Part shown: positions 51,424 to 62,423 of the stretch, piece by piece
How the letters are laid out: every line of letters begins with the position of its first letter
How positions within the stretch are numbered: the stretch's first letter is position 1
DNA from: JAABVY01 sp964496505
GTDB taxonomy: Bacteria; Zixibacteria; MSB-5A5; JAABVY01
Direction: 5' to 3'
Assembly: GCA_964496505.1 (NCBI GenBank)
Contig: CAZBZV010000003.1
Span: forward strand, 36,688 to 100,687
Length of the DNA stretch: 64,000 bases
Notes under the pieces: model-generated
The model's input: the letters and a program-made list of their open reading frames with translations, nothing else
Database searches by the model: none
Told to the model about the DNA's origin: nothing
Position numbers and translations under genes: made by a program

Positions 51424-52605
51424 TTAGAAATTGAGAATCATCGAGGTCTGCAGGCGCAGATTATCGTAGCTGTCAAAGGAATCGTCGGCATTCTTGTATT
51501 CCGTATCCCAATGGGAAAGCTCAAGGCCGAGAGTGACATTCTCGACCAGCAAATATTTAATATTGCCGAAAATGCTCTGGTTACTGGATCGTCCGCTTGT
51601 CAGATCGTCCTCATNNNNNNNNNNACCAAAACCGGCAGCCAGCTTGACCCTGTCGGAAGCCTGCAGCCATGCCGAGCCCCATCCGCCGGTCGAATGTACA
51701 CCGTCAATAGTGCTGTTATTGAGGATTCCGCCAAAGTAGCTCTGCAGGTTAGAACCTGTGTATGCCTCGCCGGAAATGCCGTATCCACCTGAAAATGCAA
51801 AAAGCAGGTGGCCGTTGACAGCCCAGCTCTCATATTCTTCATAACCGCCCATATTTGTCTCTGATTTGAGAGTGCCCCAGAGTCCGGAAACGCCGAAACG
51901 CAATGAACCTGAAGCAAAGGCGTGTTTCACATCGAAGCGTCCCTGAAATGACGGGATACCGGCGTCGGTACCGTCATCAGACCCATCCGAAGTTTCCCCT
52001 GCGGCCAAGGTAAAGGTCGGTGTGAGGTCGCTTCCAATCGTACGGAAGAATCCGCCCGCGACAGTTACATCAGTGCTCTCACCGGCGCCAAATGACTGCC
52101 ACAGACTGATCTGCGGTCTGCGATATCCAAAGTTGCCGCAGCCCCAGAGAACAGGATAGTTCAATGTTGACGGGTTAAGCGGGGAAATCAGATCCCAGGT
52201 CTGGCCCGCCAGAAGCTTGGTACCTCCCATCTGAACCGAGAAATAGGCATGACGTAACTGCAGCATAGGCTTGTTTTCCGCCACTGATCCGCCGGAAACA
52301 CCGGCATATAGATCGAATTCGACCTTTCCATCAACCTTGGCAGTTTCGTAGCCATTGCCGGTCATGCTGACGCCGAATCTGGACTGATTGGCGGTCATAT
52401 TGAACTGCTCATCATCTTTCTCATATTGATACGGATTTACCCACATCACGAAATTGCCATGGCTGGTCAAATTCTGATCATAGGCTCCATCGAGCTTTAG
52501 ATAGCCGTAAAGATCAAAGTCGAATGAGGCTCCCTCGTCCGCAACTGCCAATGCGCTCAAAGTTAAAACGCAAAAAACCAGAATGAAAAATGCCCTTTTC
52601 ATCAT
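51424..52605 (-). CDS. Porin-like outer-membrane beta-barrel protein, with an assembly gap
   Basis: About 393 residues as placed. A signal peptide (about 1-22, ending ALAVADEG) precedes a chain of alternating-hydrophobic strands with DFDLYGYLKLDGAYD at the start, ANQSRFGVSMTGNG, LRHAYFSVQMGGTKLLAGQT, and a C-terminal ending in phenylalanine (LRLQTSMILNF), typical of outer-membrane barrels. It resembles DcaP/porin-type trimeric channels in general form. Ten N at 51615-51624 interrupt a strand near the C-terminus; the frame agrees on both sides. AAGGAGGG sits just before two consecutive ATG codons; the second gives better spacing. The substrate is unknown. Confidence 0.78.
   Translation of the reverse strand: MMKRAFFILVFCVLTLSALAVADEGASFDFDLYGYLKLDGAYDQNLTSHGNFVMWVNPYQYEKDDEQFNMTANQSRFGVSMTGNGYETAKVDGKVEFDLYAGVSGGSVAENKPMLQLRHAYFSVQMGGTKLLAGQTWDLISPLNPSTLNYPVLWGCGNFGYRRPQISLWQSFGAGESTDVTVAGGFFRTIGSDLTPTFTLAAGETSDGSDDGTDAGIPSFQGRFDVKHAFASGSLRFGVSGLWGTLKSETNMGGYEEYESWAVNGHLLFAFSGGYGISGEAYTGSNLQSYFGGILNNSTIDGVHSTGGWGSAWLQASDRVKLAAGFGXXXXEDDLTSGRSSNQSIFGNIKYLLVENVTLGLELSHWDTEYKNADDSFDSYDNLRLQTSMILNF
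51615..51624. other. Assembly gap (10 N) in the porin-like gene
   Basis: A ten-N placeholder. Reading frames on both sides are the same with ten N counted, and both sides read as barrel strands. The true length is unknown. Confidence 0.9.
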
Positions 52606-52762
52606 CCCTCCTTAGAATAATAATTGGATTGGTTTAGTTTAAATTCAATTTTTTTACTCACCTCAAGCGTGAGATAACAGTGAATATGGCTTACCCCTTT
52701 GATTTTTATTTCATAGTTAATTTCGGCTGATTTGGGGATTTCTTGATGATTGAAGGGGAATT

Positions 52763-52800
52763 AAAAAGCCCCGCTATTTCTCAAAAGAACGGGGCTTTTT
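52763..52800. terminator. Bidirectional terminator after the subtilisin-type protease gene
   Basis: AAAAAGCCCCG (52763-52773) pairs with CGGGGCTTTTT (52790-52800), with A and T runs on the outer sides. It lies 30 bases past the 52830 stop on the minus strand. The remaining 52606-52762 stretch should hold the porin promoter. Confidence 0.85.
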
Positions 52801-52829
52801 TATCAAATTATGGAATCATATTATTCGGA

Positions 52830-55800
52830 TCAGGGACAGGCCGCGCAGGGTTCATCCCCGCCAATAAAGATATAATTTATAATGTAAACCGCGTCGGATA
52901 CATTGACATCCAAATCACAGTTAACATCAGCGGCCTCCATCGGATCAGGAGCCGGTCCCTGCATAAATATGAAGTTGACAATATAAACCGCATCGCTCAC
53001 ATTGACTGCCTCATCACCGTCGGCATCACCGCAAATATATTGCGGCTCTTCCATTACCTCAAGCTCTGCGGTAATAACGGTTGTGCCATTGTCCGGATCA
53101 TTGCTGTTGATAATAACATCCGATATATACATACCAGCTTCCAGTGACTCGGTGGTAACAAAATCACACTGGATCGTATCCGCAGAACCGCCCAGGATTG
53201 TGCCATCGGTCTTATCCAGAAGCAGCCAGTCGTAAGGCTTGAAGAATTCAATCGCCAGATTATCGTGGAGATATACGGCATTGTAGGCAACTTCAAGGCC
53301 GTCATTGCCGAGATGATTTTCGATTCCGATTGTGGAATTATCGATATCAAATCCGGGAGCGACCGACCTGTACTGGTACTTAATCCGGCCGTCGCTGTAT
53401 ATTATCACTTCCATTGTAATTACATCGCCAGGATCAGCGCGATATTCGGGATAGTCCTCGAACTGAATCACACAGCGTTCCGCGTTGGTATGGAAAAACA
53501 CATGAGCATCGGTATTATCGTAATCGGTTGGATCGAGATCATCCCACATCAGCGCCAGTATATTATTGGGCGCCGTAGCCGTGGGAATCGGCCGTCCAAT
53601 ACGGGCTTCCATACTGGCCTCATCAAAACCGATTATGCCGTTGGAACCGATATAAATCTGACTGTAGGTATTGCCGTAGAATGAGAAATCGAATTCCAGA
53701 TCCAGAGGCCCGATATAATTATCGTCATCGAATTGACTGACAAGGTCGGTACCGGTGGAGGATACATCAACCCAATCGAATGCCGGGCCGCCGGACTCAT
53801 CGGAATCCAGCCAGTAGTACCCGAAATCATCCGGGCCGCCGCTGGTCTCTTCTACCGGGCTGCCGAGATAATTGATATCGCTGCCTTTGGGTTCGTCATC
53901 CGTATAGACAAAATCGGGATATTCTCTATTTGCCGGAGCCATATCGCCCATGCCGGACTGTTTGGCAAAGATGCCGTCTTTGACCACATGCGGATTGATT
54001 TTAATATCGTATAAGAGTTCTCCCGCGCCAGTGTTTTCGATTATCAGCTCGGCCTGGCTGGAATCGCCCTGCATGAGGCTTTCGGAGAACGTTCCGGGAG
54101 AAGCATTTATTTCGGAGGCGCGGTCGAGACGGATATTGTCGACAAACCAGTCATCCTCACCCGGATCGGAACCGTATGTATGGAACATGATCTGGAGACT
54201 GCTGTGATGTGCGTCGGCCGGAAGAGGTATATTGACAAACTCAAAATCATTCATAGCTTCGCCGCCGCCGTCGTGAGTCATAAGATTGGTCCAGACCCCG
54301 GCGGAATTGCGGTATTCAACCCAGAGATTATCACCCGGCTCGGGCACATCCTCATCGCCGCCCATTTCGTAATAGTATGAGAGCAATACATCATCATAAG
54401 CCGAAATATCTATAAGCTGAGTGGCAATAGTATCCTTGCCGCCGTCAAGATTTATGGAATATGGCCATGATGGTGTTCCGGGCGCAGAACTGCGCATCAA
54501 ATCGCCCACATAGGTAAACCAGCGCTGAGTATAAAGCGAGTCGTCCGGGAAGGTCTCATACCAGGGAATTAGCGCGGGAGTTCCGGCGGAAACTGTCTCG
54601 ATCATGGCATAGGCGCTGATATTATTGTCGCCCTGCGATGTCACCGTAACGGTGGTTGAGTTATTGGTGTGAAGAGGTGTGCCGGGCGGAACCTCGACCT
54701 TGACCAGAATATCAATCGAGTCGGCACCGTTAACAAGTCCGGTTGATGTTATCTGCATGCTGCCGGAGGCGTCGAAGAACGTAACATTCCAGGCGCCGCT
54801 GTACGAGAGATCGAAATCATCCTGCAAAAAACCATCATTGATAACCGTCAGAGTGTAAACTGCGCTGTCGCCGGCAGGTCCGTATTCGCTCTGGAACGAG
54901 GGGCCAACCGCAACATCATAGTCGGAGGGATGACCGACATATATGTCATCCACGAACCAGTCATCATAATTGCCCGAGGTTGCGGTACAGCGGATACTCA
55001 GACGGAATCCGGCATGCAATGCATCCTGAGGAAGCTGGATTTCGACCTCTTCAAATTCGGTCATATCCGGTTCGGAACCCAGATGACGGTTGAGTTCTAT
55101 CCAGTTGCTGTCGGTATCGAGATACTCTATTATCAGGTCATCATCAGCATCCGGTGATTCACCATCGCCGGTCTGCTGGTAGAAATATCCCACCACAACA
55201 TTGGTCTGATCCTTAAGATTGATCATTTCCGTGATCAACTGATCGCCGCCGTCTGGATCTCCGTTTAAGTTAGCGCTATAGGGCGAGCTGGGCTCGTCGA
55301 TACCGATATTATTAATCTCAGCACCGTCCCAGGATTCCCATTTGGTATCATCAAAAGTGGAAGTCGCAAATATATCGGTAAACGGAATTTCCCAGGGTTC
55401 GCCGGTGGAAATTGTTTTCAGAGTCGCGCTCTCGCTGTAGCCGGGCTGTTCAAAAGATTCGGCGACAATATCGACCGAATCGTACTCACCCTCAAGGGTG
55501 GAAGGCACCAAGACTCTCACATAGAACGGCAGACTGTCGCCCGAAAGCATCAGGGTAGTCTGGCTGATCTGATTGATCCTGGGCTCATCCCAGATAGATG
55601 TCGACCAGTTATTGCCCGCCAAAGTTAGAGAGTATTGATCCTCATAAGCTCCGTTGTTGATTACATACATCTCGCTCCAGACCGTATCGTAAGCCGGAGC
55701 ATAAATCGTATGCAGAGAGGGCTCCAGAATTATATCGTAATCAAGTACTGAAAATGTATATGTATCGGTGGTATCAGCATCACCGTCGATATTTTGTGCA

Positions 55801-57374
55801 TAAATATAATAGTTTATAGTTGTTCCGGGCTGCTGTGCCGGAATGAAGGCATGGTATTCATCCTCGGTGCCGGTCGAGACCATAGTCTCCTCATACCAGG
55901 TTGAATTGAGCTCGTAATAGAGCAGGAGTGAATCGGAAACCAGATCTGTCATCGACCAGATAACCGCCGAGACCTCATAATCGTTCAAGCTGTCGCGGGT
56001 ATCCGGCAGAGGTGTATGAGTAATGATAATCGATCCCATCTGACTGAGAGCGTTAAATACGTTAATCCGTCCATATCCAAACTGATTATCAAAGCCGGCC
56101 GGGCCTAAATCATCGGAAGTATTTATCATGATCTGCCTGACCGAATCGGGAGTCAGTGTGGGATTCATACTCAGAATCAGGCCTGCAAATCCGGCCACAT
56201 GCGGGGTTGCCATGGAGGTACCGGCCAGCGGCCCATAGCTCTGCGGCAGACCGTAATTAGTGGTCAGATAACAGGGATAGTTGGGAAATGTCGATTGAAT
56301 ATCATCTTCATCAAAGGGACTGCCGGTGCCGCCCGGGGCAGACACGGTAACTTCGGGTCCTATGCTGGAAAAGCTGGAACTGCCGTCATCAGGAGTGGTT
56401 GAGGACACACAGATAACATTATCATAATCGACAGAATATGCTCCCGGCCAGCTAACCGAGCCCTGATTATTATTTCCCGCCGCGGCGCAAAGGACAACAT
56501 CATTGCTGTCCGCATAAGCCACACCATGTTCCTTGGTGGCTCCTGCAGAACCTCCGCCGGAGTAGTTCAGCACTTTACAGCCGTTATCGACGCCGTAAAT
56601 ACATCCGTCACGGAAGTACTCATGCGAACCGGAACCGGAAGATGTGAAAACCTTAATCGCCATAATTTTGACGTTCCAGGCTACACCCGCCACACCGATA
56701 CCATTATTGGTCTCGGCGCCGATCGTACCGCTGACATGAGTGCCGTGCCCGTTATCATCCAAAGGCTCCATATCGAGATTTATTACATCCTGGCCAATAA
56801 TGAAACGAGCCGGATCATCGAGATCGGGATGGCTCAACGAACCGCCCTGCATCGGAATACCGCTGTCCAGAACGCCCACTATTATAGTATCGCTTCCGGT
56901 ACTGATATCCCATCCCTCGGGCGCATCAATATCGGCATCAGGAGTTCCGCCCGGCGGACTCTGGCCGGTATTGTGATAGTGCCATTGAGTGTCAAAGAGG
57001 GAATCGTTGGGAATAACATACATTTCATCGACCATATTCGGTTCGGCATAGCGCACGATTCCCATCTGGTCGATTTCCTCGATAAGTTCGAAAAAGCCGC
57101 TGCGATCCTGAGCCTGCAGTTTCATGAAGCCCCATTTATCCGCTTCTCTGACAATTTCAACCGGATAGTTTTTGATAGTCTCTTCAAACTCGGCCTGCGA
57201 CTTATTCGGCTTTAGCATCAAAAGAATTTCTCTATCCAAATATTCGATTTGCTGCCCCCGCCACTGCCCTGACAGGATTTCGACACCATTCAAAGTTTCC
57301 GCGGAAATAGAAATGGCTGTTCCACAGAGCAGAATAATACATAGTGAAATAATGAGTAGCATTGTTTTACGCAT
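52830..57374 (-). CDS. Secreted subtilisin-type (S8) serine protease with long C-terminal region and dockerin repeats
   Basis: A 1,514-residue secreted protein. A signal peptide (about 1-25) and an inhibitor-like propeptide (about 40-115) precede the S8 domain (about 125-440), with the triad Asp170 (VGVLDSG), His210 (NGHGTHVSGT) and Ser387 (AGTSMATPHVAG), and Asn301 for the oxyanion hole. From about 450 come beta-sandwich and MAM/jelly-roll-like modules, two of them with DDWFVDD phrases. A SNGIIGF/WDDLDP module follows, then a dockerin-type pair (GDADGDEAVNVSDAVYIVNF and VNCDLDVNVSDAVYIINYIF) and CAACP at the end. GGAGG lies before the ATG. Everything after about 450 aligns with the divergent trypsin-type protein at 57817-62363. 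Cohesins are not seen here; the repeat may serve sorting or calcium binding. Confidence 0.93.
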   Translation of the reverse strand: MRKTMLLIISLCIILLCGTAISISAETLNGVEILSGQWRGQQIEYLDREILLMLKPNKSQAEFEETIKNYPVEIVREADKWGFMKLQAQDRSGFFELIEEIDQMGIVRYAEPNMVDEMYVIPNDSLFDTQWHYHNTGQSPPGGTPDADIDAPEGWDISTGSDTIIVGVLDSGIPMQGGSLSHPDLDDPARFIIGQDVINLDMEPLDDNGHGTHVSGTIGAETNNGIGVAGVAWNVKIMAIKVFTSSGSGSHEYFRDGCIYGVDNGCKVLNYSGGGSAGATKEHGVAYADSNDVVLCAAAGNNNQGSVSWPGAYSVDYDNVICVSSTTPDDGSSSFSSIGPEVTVSAPGGTGSPFDEDDIQSTFPNYPCYLTTNYGLPQSYGPLAGTSMATPHVAGFAGLILSMNPTLTPDSVRQIMINTSDDLGPAGFDNQFGYGRINVFNALSQMGSIIITHTPLPDTRDSLNDYEVSAVIWSMTDLVSDSLLLYYELNSTWYEETMVSTGTEDEYHAFIPAQQPGTTINYYIYAQNIDGDADTTDTYTFSVLDYDIILEPSLHTIYAPAYDTVWSEMYVINNGAYEDQYSLTLAGNNWSTSIWDEPRINQISQTTLMLSGDSLPFYVRVLVPSTLEGEYDSVDIVAESFEQPGYSESATLKTISTGEPWEIPFTDIFATSTFDDTKWESWDGAEINNIGIDEPSSPYSANLNGDPDGGDQLITEMINLKDQTNVVVGYFYQQTGDGESPDADDDLIIEYLDTDSNWIELNRHLGSEPDMTEFEEVEIQLPQDALHAGFRLSIRCTATSGNYDDWFVDDIYVGHPSDYDVAVGPSFQSEYGPAGDSAVYTLTVINDGFLQDDFDLSYSGAWNVTFFDASGSMQITSTGLVNGADSIDILVKVEVPPGTPLHTNNSTTVTVTSQGDNNISAYAMIETVSAGTPALIPWYETFPDDSLYTQRWFTYVGDLMRSSAPGTPSWPYSINLDGGKDTIATQLIDISAYDDVLLSYYYEMGGDEDVPEPGDNLWVEYRNSAGVWTNLMTHDGGGEAMNDFEFVNIPLPADAHHSSLQIMFHTYGSDPGEDDWFVDNIRLDRASEINASPGTFSESLMQGDSSQAELIIENTGAGELLYDIKINPHVVKDGIFAKQSGMGDMAPANREYPDFVYTDDEPKGSDINYLGSPVEETSGGPDDFGYYWLDSDESGGPAFDWVDVSSTGTDLVSQFDDDNYIGPLDLEFDFSFYGNTYSQIYIGSNGIIGFDEASMEARIGRPIPTATAPNNILALMWDDLDPTDYDNTDAHVFFHTNAERCVIQFEDYPEYRADPGDVITMEVIIYSDGRIKYQYRSVAPGFDIDNSTIGIENHLGNDGLEVAYNAVYLHDNLAIEFFKPYDWLLLDKTDGTILGGSADTIQCDFVTTESLEAGMYISDVIINSNDPDNGTTVITAELEVMEEPQYICGDADGDEAVNVSDAVYIVNFIFMQGPAPDPMEAADVNCDLDVNVSDAVYIINYIFIGGDEPCAACP

Positions 57375-57410
57375 GTAACCTCCGACAGTAGGTGGGTAAG
57401 TTTGGATCCA

Positions 57411-57438
57411 TTTATATTAAAATAGTCAATTATTTCAA
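57411..57438 (-). promoter_or_regulatory. Predicted promoter of the subtilisin-type protease gene
   Basis: On the minus strand: TTGAAA (57438-57433), 16-base spacer, TATAAA (57416-57411). This would give a leader of about 30 bases containing the GGAGG site. Confidence 0.45.
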
Positions 57439-57622
57439 ATCGTCAAGAGCAGTCTAATCCAGTTGCAGCTTTAATATCGGACAATTATAGTAGCGATTGC
57501 TTGAATAGTCAACCTAAAATAAAAAATAATATCGACTGAAAATGCCAAAATTTATCAATAACAATAGCTTAATCCCATTAGCCGGTGAAAACAGGATAAA
57601 ATTAATTAAGATAAATTTACTG

Positions 57623-57650
57623 TTGTATTTCCTGGAAAAATCGATATATT
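57623..57650 (+). promoter_or_regulatory. Possible promoter of the trypsin-type protease gene
   Basis: TTGTAT (57623-57628), 16-base spacer, TATATT (57645-57650), giving a leader of about 160 bases. A weaker match than others in the window. Confidence 0.3.
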
Positions 57651-57816
57651 ATACATACTAATACAGCAGGAGTACTTACGCCCGGAAACCTTCTTGCTTT
57701 GTCAATGTTACAGAAAGCAACATATTTACGATAATTAATTTGATTTGATCTTGCGCTGTGGAAATTACCTTTATCTAACGATAATAATATCAATAACATA
57801 AAAATGTGAGGTTTTG

Positions 57817-60800
57817 ATGCATTGGAAGAATCTGCCCCTTATATTGTCTGTTTCGGCAGTTCTCCTTCTTTTTGCGGCTACTGATGCGTTTGCGCAGGTG
57901 TCGGTTGGAGGGGAACCGCCCAGTTTCAACAGGCTCACAAAGGAAAACATTCACACTATTACCATGGGTTATGTTGATGTCGAGCTTCTGCTTGCAGAGG
58001 ATGAGATAGACCTGGAAAACGGGCTGCCCCCTCGTTTCGGCTATCCTTTTGAAGTCAACTACAACATGGAAAACTCGGGCACATGGGAGACACTTCCTGA
58101 CGGCAGCCGTCTCTGGCGGCTTCAAATTGCCAGTCCCGGAGCATACTCGATAAATCTGATATACGATCATTTCTGGATGCCTGAAGGCGCCCGCATGTTT
58201 CTTTATAACGAAGACCGCAGCATGGTTCTGGGAGCTTTTACCGCCCAGAACAACAAACCCTGGGATGAATTCGCTACAGGTCTTGTAAAAGGTGATATTT
58301 GTTATATCGAGTATCATGAGCCTGTTGATGTCGAAACTCAGGGCATTATCAGCGTCAGCAGAGTTGTGCATGGCTACAAAAACCTGTTTGATTATAAGGA
58401 AGCTGACGGGATACTGGGATTCGGCGATTCCGGAGACTGCAACAATAACGTTAATTGTCCGGTCGGAGATGACTGGCAGGACGAGAAGCGTTCGGTTGCG
58501 ATGATCCTGACATCGGGCGGATCACGTCTCTGCACCGGATCGCTGATAAACAATGTACGAAACGACCTGACGCCATTCTTCCTGACGGCCAATCACTGTC
58601 TGCCCGGCGCTTCCACATGGGTCTTTATGTTTAACTATGAGAGTCCAAACTGCGACGATATAGACGGTTCAACCTGGATGACAGTCTCGGGAAGCACGCT
58701 CAGGGCCAACAACTCTTATTCGGACTTCGCGCTTCTTGAACTGTCTGTGGCTCCTCCGGATTCATACGAGGTGTTCTTTGCGGGCTGGTCCCGAGTCGAT
58801 ACTGCGGCCTCCAGCGCCGTAGCGATCCATCATCCCAGCGGTGATATAAAAAAGATATCATTCGAATACGATCCACTGGCATCGACCTCCTACCTCGGCG
58901 GCCCCGGCACGGGCAGTTCTCACTGGCGTGTCGAGGACTGGGATGACGGTACTACCGAGCCGGGATCATCCGGATCTCCCCTTTACGATCCCAACCACAG
59001 AGTTGTGGGGCAGTTGCATGGCGGTTACGCCTCATGCACCAGCCAGACACCGGACTGGTACGGCAAATTTTCGAAATCGTGGGATTACGGTTCTTCTGCC
59101 TCCAGCCGTCTGAAAGACTGGCTTGATCCGGAAAACACCGGAATCGAGGTCATAGACGGTATAGATGCCACAGGCGTTTCGATTACGCATACGCCTCTGG
59201 AAGATACCAAGGACGACCAGAATGATTATGAGGTGATATGCGAAATAACCTCGAATGATGCGTTGGAGACAGACTCGCTTCTGCTTTTCTATGAAATCAA
59301 TACGGTCTGGACTGATGTCCAGTTGACCTACACCGGAGTTGGAGATACATTCAATGCGTTCATTCCGGCACAGTCTCCCGGCACGGCAATAAATTACTAT
59401 CTGTTTGCCAAAAATATCGCGGGTGACGCTGATACTACCGATACATTTTCCTTTTATGTAATAGATTATGACGTCATTCTGGAGCCTTTAAGTGGAGAAT
59501 TCACAGGAGCTGTCGGCGATACAATCTGGTACGACTTCACGGTTACCAACAATGGCGTTTATAATGATGATATATCTCTTTCTGTCCAGGACAATACCTG
59601 GCCAACCACTGTCTGGGACGCCACAGCGACTTCCCAGATCAGTTCAACCGGCCAGTTGACTCCTGACGCGACATTCGATTTCAAAGTCCGCGTAATAGTT
59701 CCTGCCAGCTATTACGGTGACGTCGACACTGCTCAGGTTATCGCAGCCTCGGGAGGAGATCCCTCTATCAGCGAGAGCGCGACGATAACGACAACCTCGG
59801 CGGGTGAGGCGGTTAGTATTCCGTTTATGGATGAATTCGTAACCACCACTCTCGATCCTGCCAAATGGGTATATGAAGTCGGAGTCGAGGTAAATGAGGA
59901 TGCTTATAGCGAGCCCTCCAGCCCGTACAGCCTCAACTTTAATGGTGATCCGGGCGGCGCGGACACGGCACTATCTGTGGCAGTCGATTTGAAAAACGAA
60001 ACCAACGTCATCGTCAGTTACTATTACCAGCAGACCGGTGGAGGCGAATCGCCGGATACAGACGATGATTTGATAATCTCTTACCTGAACGAGACCGGCA
60101 ACTGGATAGAACTCAACCGGCACCTCGGCTCCGGACCGGATATGAATGAATTCGAGGAAGTCGAGCTTACGCTGCCGGCCGATGCTTACCATTCCGGTTT
60201 CCGTGTCCGTTTTCATAATATCGCGACCTCGGGCAATTATGATGACTGGTTCGTGGATGATATCTATGTCGGCGAGCCTTCGGATTTCGACTTTGCCATC
60301 TCTCCGTCGTTGCAGAGCCTCTATGGTCCTGCCGGCGATTCTGCGGTTTATGAAGTCTGGATTTATAATGAAGGGGCCCTGGCCGATAACTACTACCTGA
60401 TCGATTCGATCGGCGACTGGGATGTGACCTTCTTCAATGACCTGGGAACTTCTCAGATTACAATGACGACAACTGTTCAGCCGACCGATTCGCTGAAATT
60501 CCTGGCCAAGGTTGCGGTTCCGGACGGAACTCCCCTGCATGTTACCGACACGGCCACGATTTTTGTCAGGTCAGTAGGTAATCCCAGTATCGCCGCTTAT
60601 ACTCTGGCTGCGACATTCTCAGCCGGTTTTCCGGCTCAGATTCCCTGGGAAGAGTCGTTCCCCTATGACAGTCTTTTCACCCAGCGCTGGTTCAGATACC
60701 ATAATGTTGATGTTTCCGCCCTGGGTTTGAACGAACCGTCACCGCAGTATTCTATGCGGATTAACGGCAACCCGGATACCGCCACCACGCAGTTAATCGA

Positions 60801-62363
60801 TCTGAACGGCAAGGCAGATATTTATGCCTCATTCTTCTACCAGGCGGGCGGCGGCGGCACTGTGCCCTCCTCAAGCGAGGAACTGGTGATTGAATACAGG
60901 AATTCAGGCGGCAACTGGTTGCAGCTCGATGCTTTGAACAGCGGAGATCTGGGGATGGAGGAATACGAATTCATGACCCTCCTGCTTCCCGGAGATGCCT
61001 ATCACAAGAGCTTCCAGCTACGCTTCAGGTCGGCAACGGTCTGGACCGGAGGAGACTGGTTCATCGATGATATTCGGATTGATTTCGCTCCTGAGATTAA
61101 CGCTTTTCCCGGATACCTGACTGCCCAGCTCGTAAAGGGCGACTCGGCCGAAACCGAGCTGGTTATCAGCAACGATGGCCAGGGTATCCTGAATTACGAT
61201 ATCGATGTGATTTACAATATCAATCCGATCATCATGTTGTTCTCGCGTCTGGATGCCCTTGGAAGACTTAAACCGGCATCCACGGCATACCCGGATGATG
61301 CTTACAACTCGAATCAGCCCAAAGGCTCTTTCGAAAGCATTTCCTTCAGCGAAAAATCCGAGAAGTACAATGCTGGCGGACCCGATAATTTTGGTTACCG
61401 ATGGATAGATTCCGATGAGCCCAGCGGACCGGCATACGATTGGATAGATATCTCATCCACCGGAACTGATATCGTTTCCCAGCTCGATGATGATAATTAT
61501 GTTNNNNNNNNNNATACTATGATATCGTGTACGACCAGATTTATATCGGCTCAAATGGAATTATCGGATTTCTATCCGATGATATGCTGGATCGTTCCAA
61601 TGTACCGATTCCGTATGCCGAGACCCCCAACGCCATTTTGGCATGGCTCTGGGATGACCTTGATCCCACCGATGCCGACAATCCGGGAGCGCATGTTTAC
61701 TACGAGGATCTGGGCGACAGCTTTGTTATCACATTCGAGGACTATCCTCAATATCAGGGAGATCCCGGCGATGTGGTGACGGCACAGGTTATCCTGTACG
61801 ATAATAATATAATCAAATATCAGTACCAGACCTTCGGCGCCGGCTTCTCAACCGAAAGCGCAACGGTGGGAATCGAAAATCACGAGGGCAATGATGGTCT
61901 TGAGGTCGTTTATAACGGTCCATATCTGCATGACAACCTTGCAATCCAGTTCTTCGGACAGTTCGAGTGGTTCGTACCCGAATCTTATGCCGGAGAAATC
62001 GCTCCTGGCGGCGCTGACAGTATAAGCTGTCAGTTCTTTTCGGCCGAACTCGATTCGGGCTTGTACACAGCAGATGTAGTGATAGGCAATAACGATCCAG
62101 GCAACAGCCCTCTGGAGCTTACTGCCGAACTTGAGGTTTCAACCGAGCCTTTCTATACTTGCGGAGATGCCAATGCTGATGACGAGGTTAATATCAGCGA
62201 TGCGGTTCTGATTATCAACTATATATTCATTCAGGGTCCCGCCCCCGATCCGCTGGAATCCGGTAATGTCAATTGCGACGGCGAAGTTAATATCTCCGAC
62301 GCGGTGTATATAGTTAACTACATATTCATACAGGGACCGGAACCCTGTGCAGACTGTCCCTAA
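57817..62363 (+). CDS. Secreted trypsin-type (S1, lysyl-endopeptidase-like) protease with long C-terminal region and dockerin repeats, split by an assembly gap
   Basis: One gene broken on paper by ten N at 61504-61513. Before the gap: a signal peptide (about 1-26), a prodomain, and an S1 domain (about 225-435) with His260 (TANHC), Asp303 (SDFALLEL) and Ser385 (EPGSSGSP), recalling lysyl endopeptidase. From about 453 the modules match the subtilisin-type neighbour to the end. After the gap the true frame is the one reading YYDIVYDQIYIGSNGIIGF; the frame continuing to 61779 is spurious. Aligned with the neighbour, ten residues (GPLDLEFDFS there) are missing, so the real gap is probably 29 bases and the protein about 1,521 residues. 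It ends with two dockerin repeats (VNISDAVLIINYIF, VNISDAVYIVNYIF). ATG 57817 is chosen over TTG 57814 because GTGAGG at 57806-57811 then has five-base spacing. Confidence 0.9.
61504..61513. other. Assembly gap (10 N) of wrong length in the trypsin-type protease gene
   Basis: Ten N cause an apparent frameshift. The frame requires a gap length of 3n+2, and alignment with the paralogue predicts 29 bases. Confidence 0.9.
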
Positions 62364-62391
62364 GTTCTAAAACATTTCTGCAAATAAAAAA

Positions 62392-62423
62392 GCCTGACTG
62401 ATGGAATCAGTCAGGCTTTTTTT
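62392..62423 (+). terminator. Strong rho-independent terminator of the trypsin-type protease gene
   Basis: GCCTGACTGAT (62392-62402), loop GGA, ATCAGTCAGGC (62406-62416), then TTTTTTT. A-run on the left side makes it potentially bidirectional. It lies 28 bases past the stop. Confidence 0.92.

Larger units (their letters stand above)
57375..57816. other. AT-rich divergent promoter region between the two proteases
   Basis: 442 bases with no gene. It contains a predicted promoter in each direction (57411-57438 and 57623-57650) and a weak hairpin TTGCTTT (57694-57700) / AAAGCAA (57714-57720). Shared control of both proteases is plausible. Confidence 0.5.

Noticed and set aside
56526..57215. 229-codon plus-strand frame opposite the S8 protease domain
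   Set aside because: Antisense of a catalytic domain with a complete triad.
61515..61779. Continuation of the trypsin-type protease frame after the N-gap to a stop at 61779
   Set aside because: The residues after the gap do not match the paralogue, while the other frame (to 62363) matches closely; this is a gap-length artefact, not a pseudogene.
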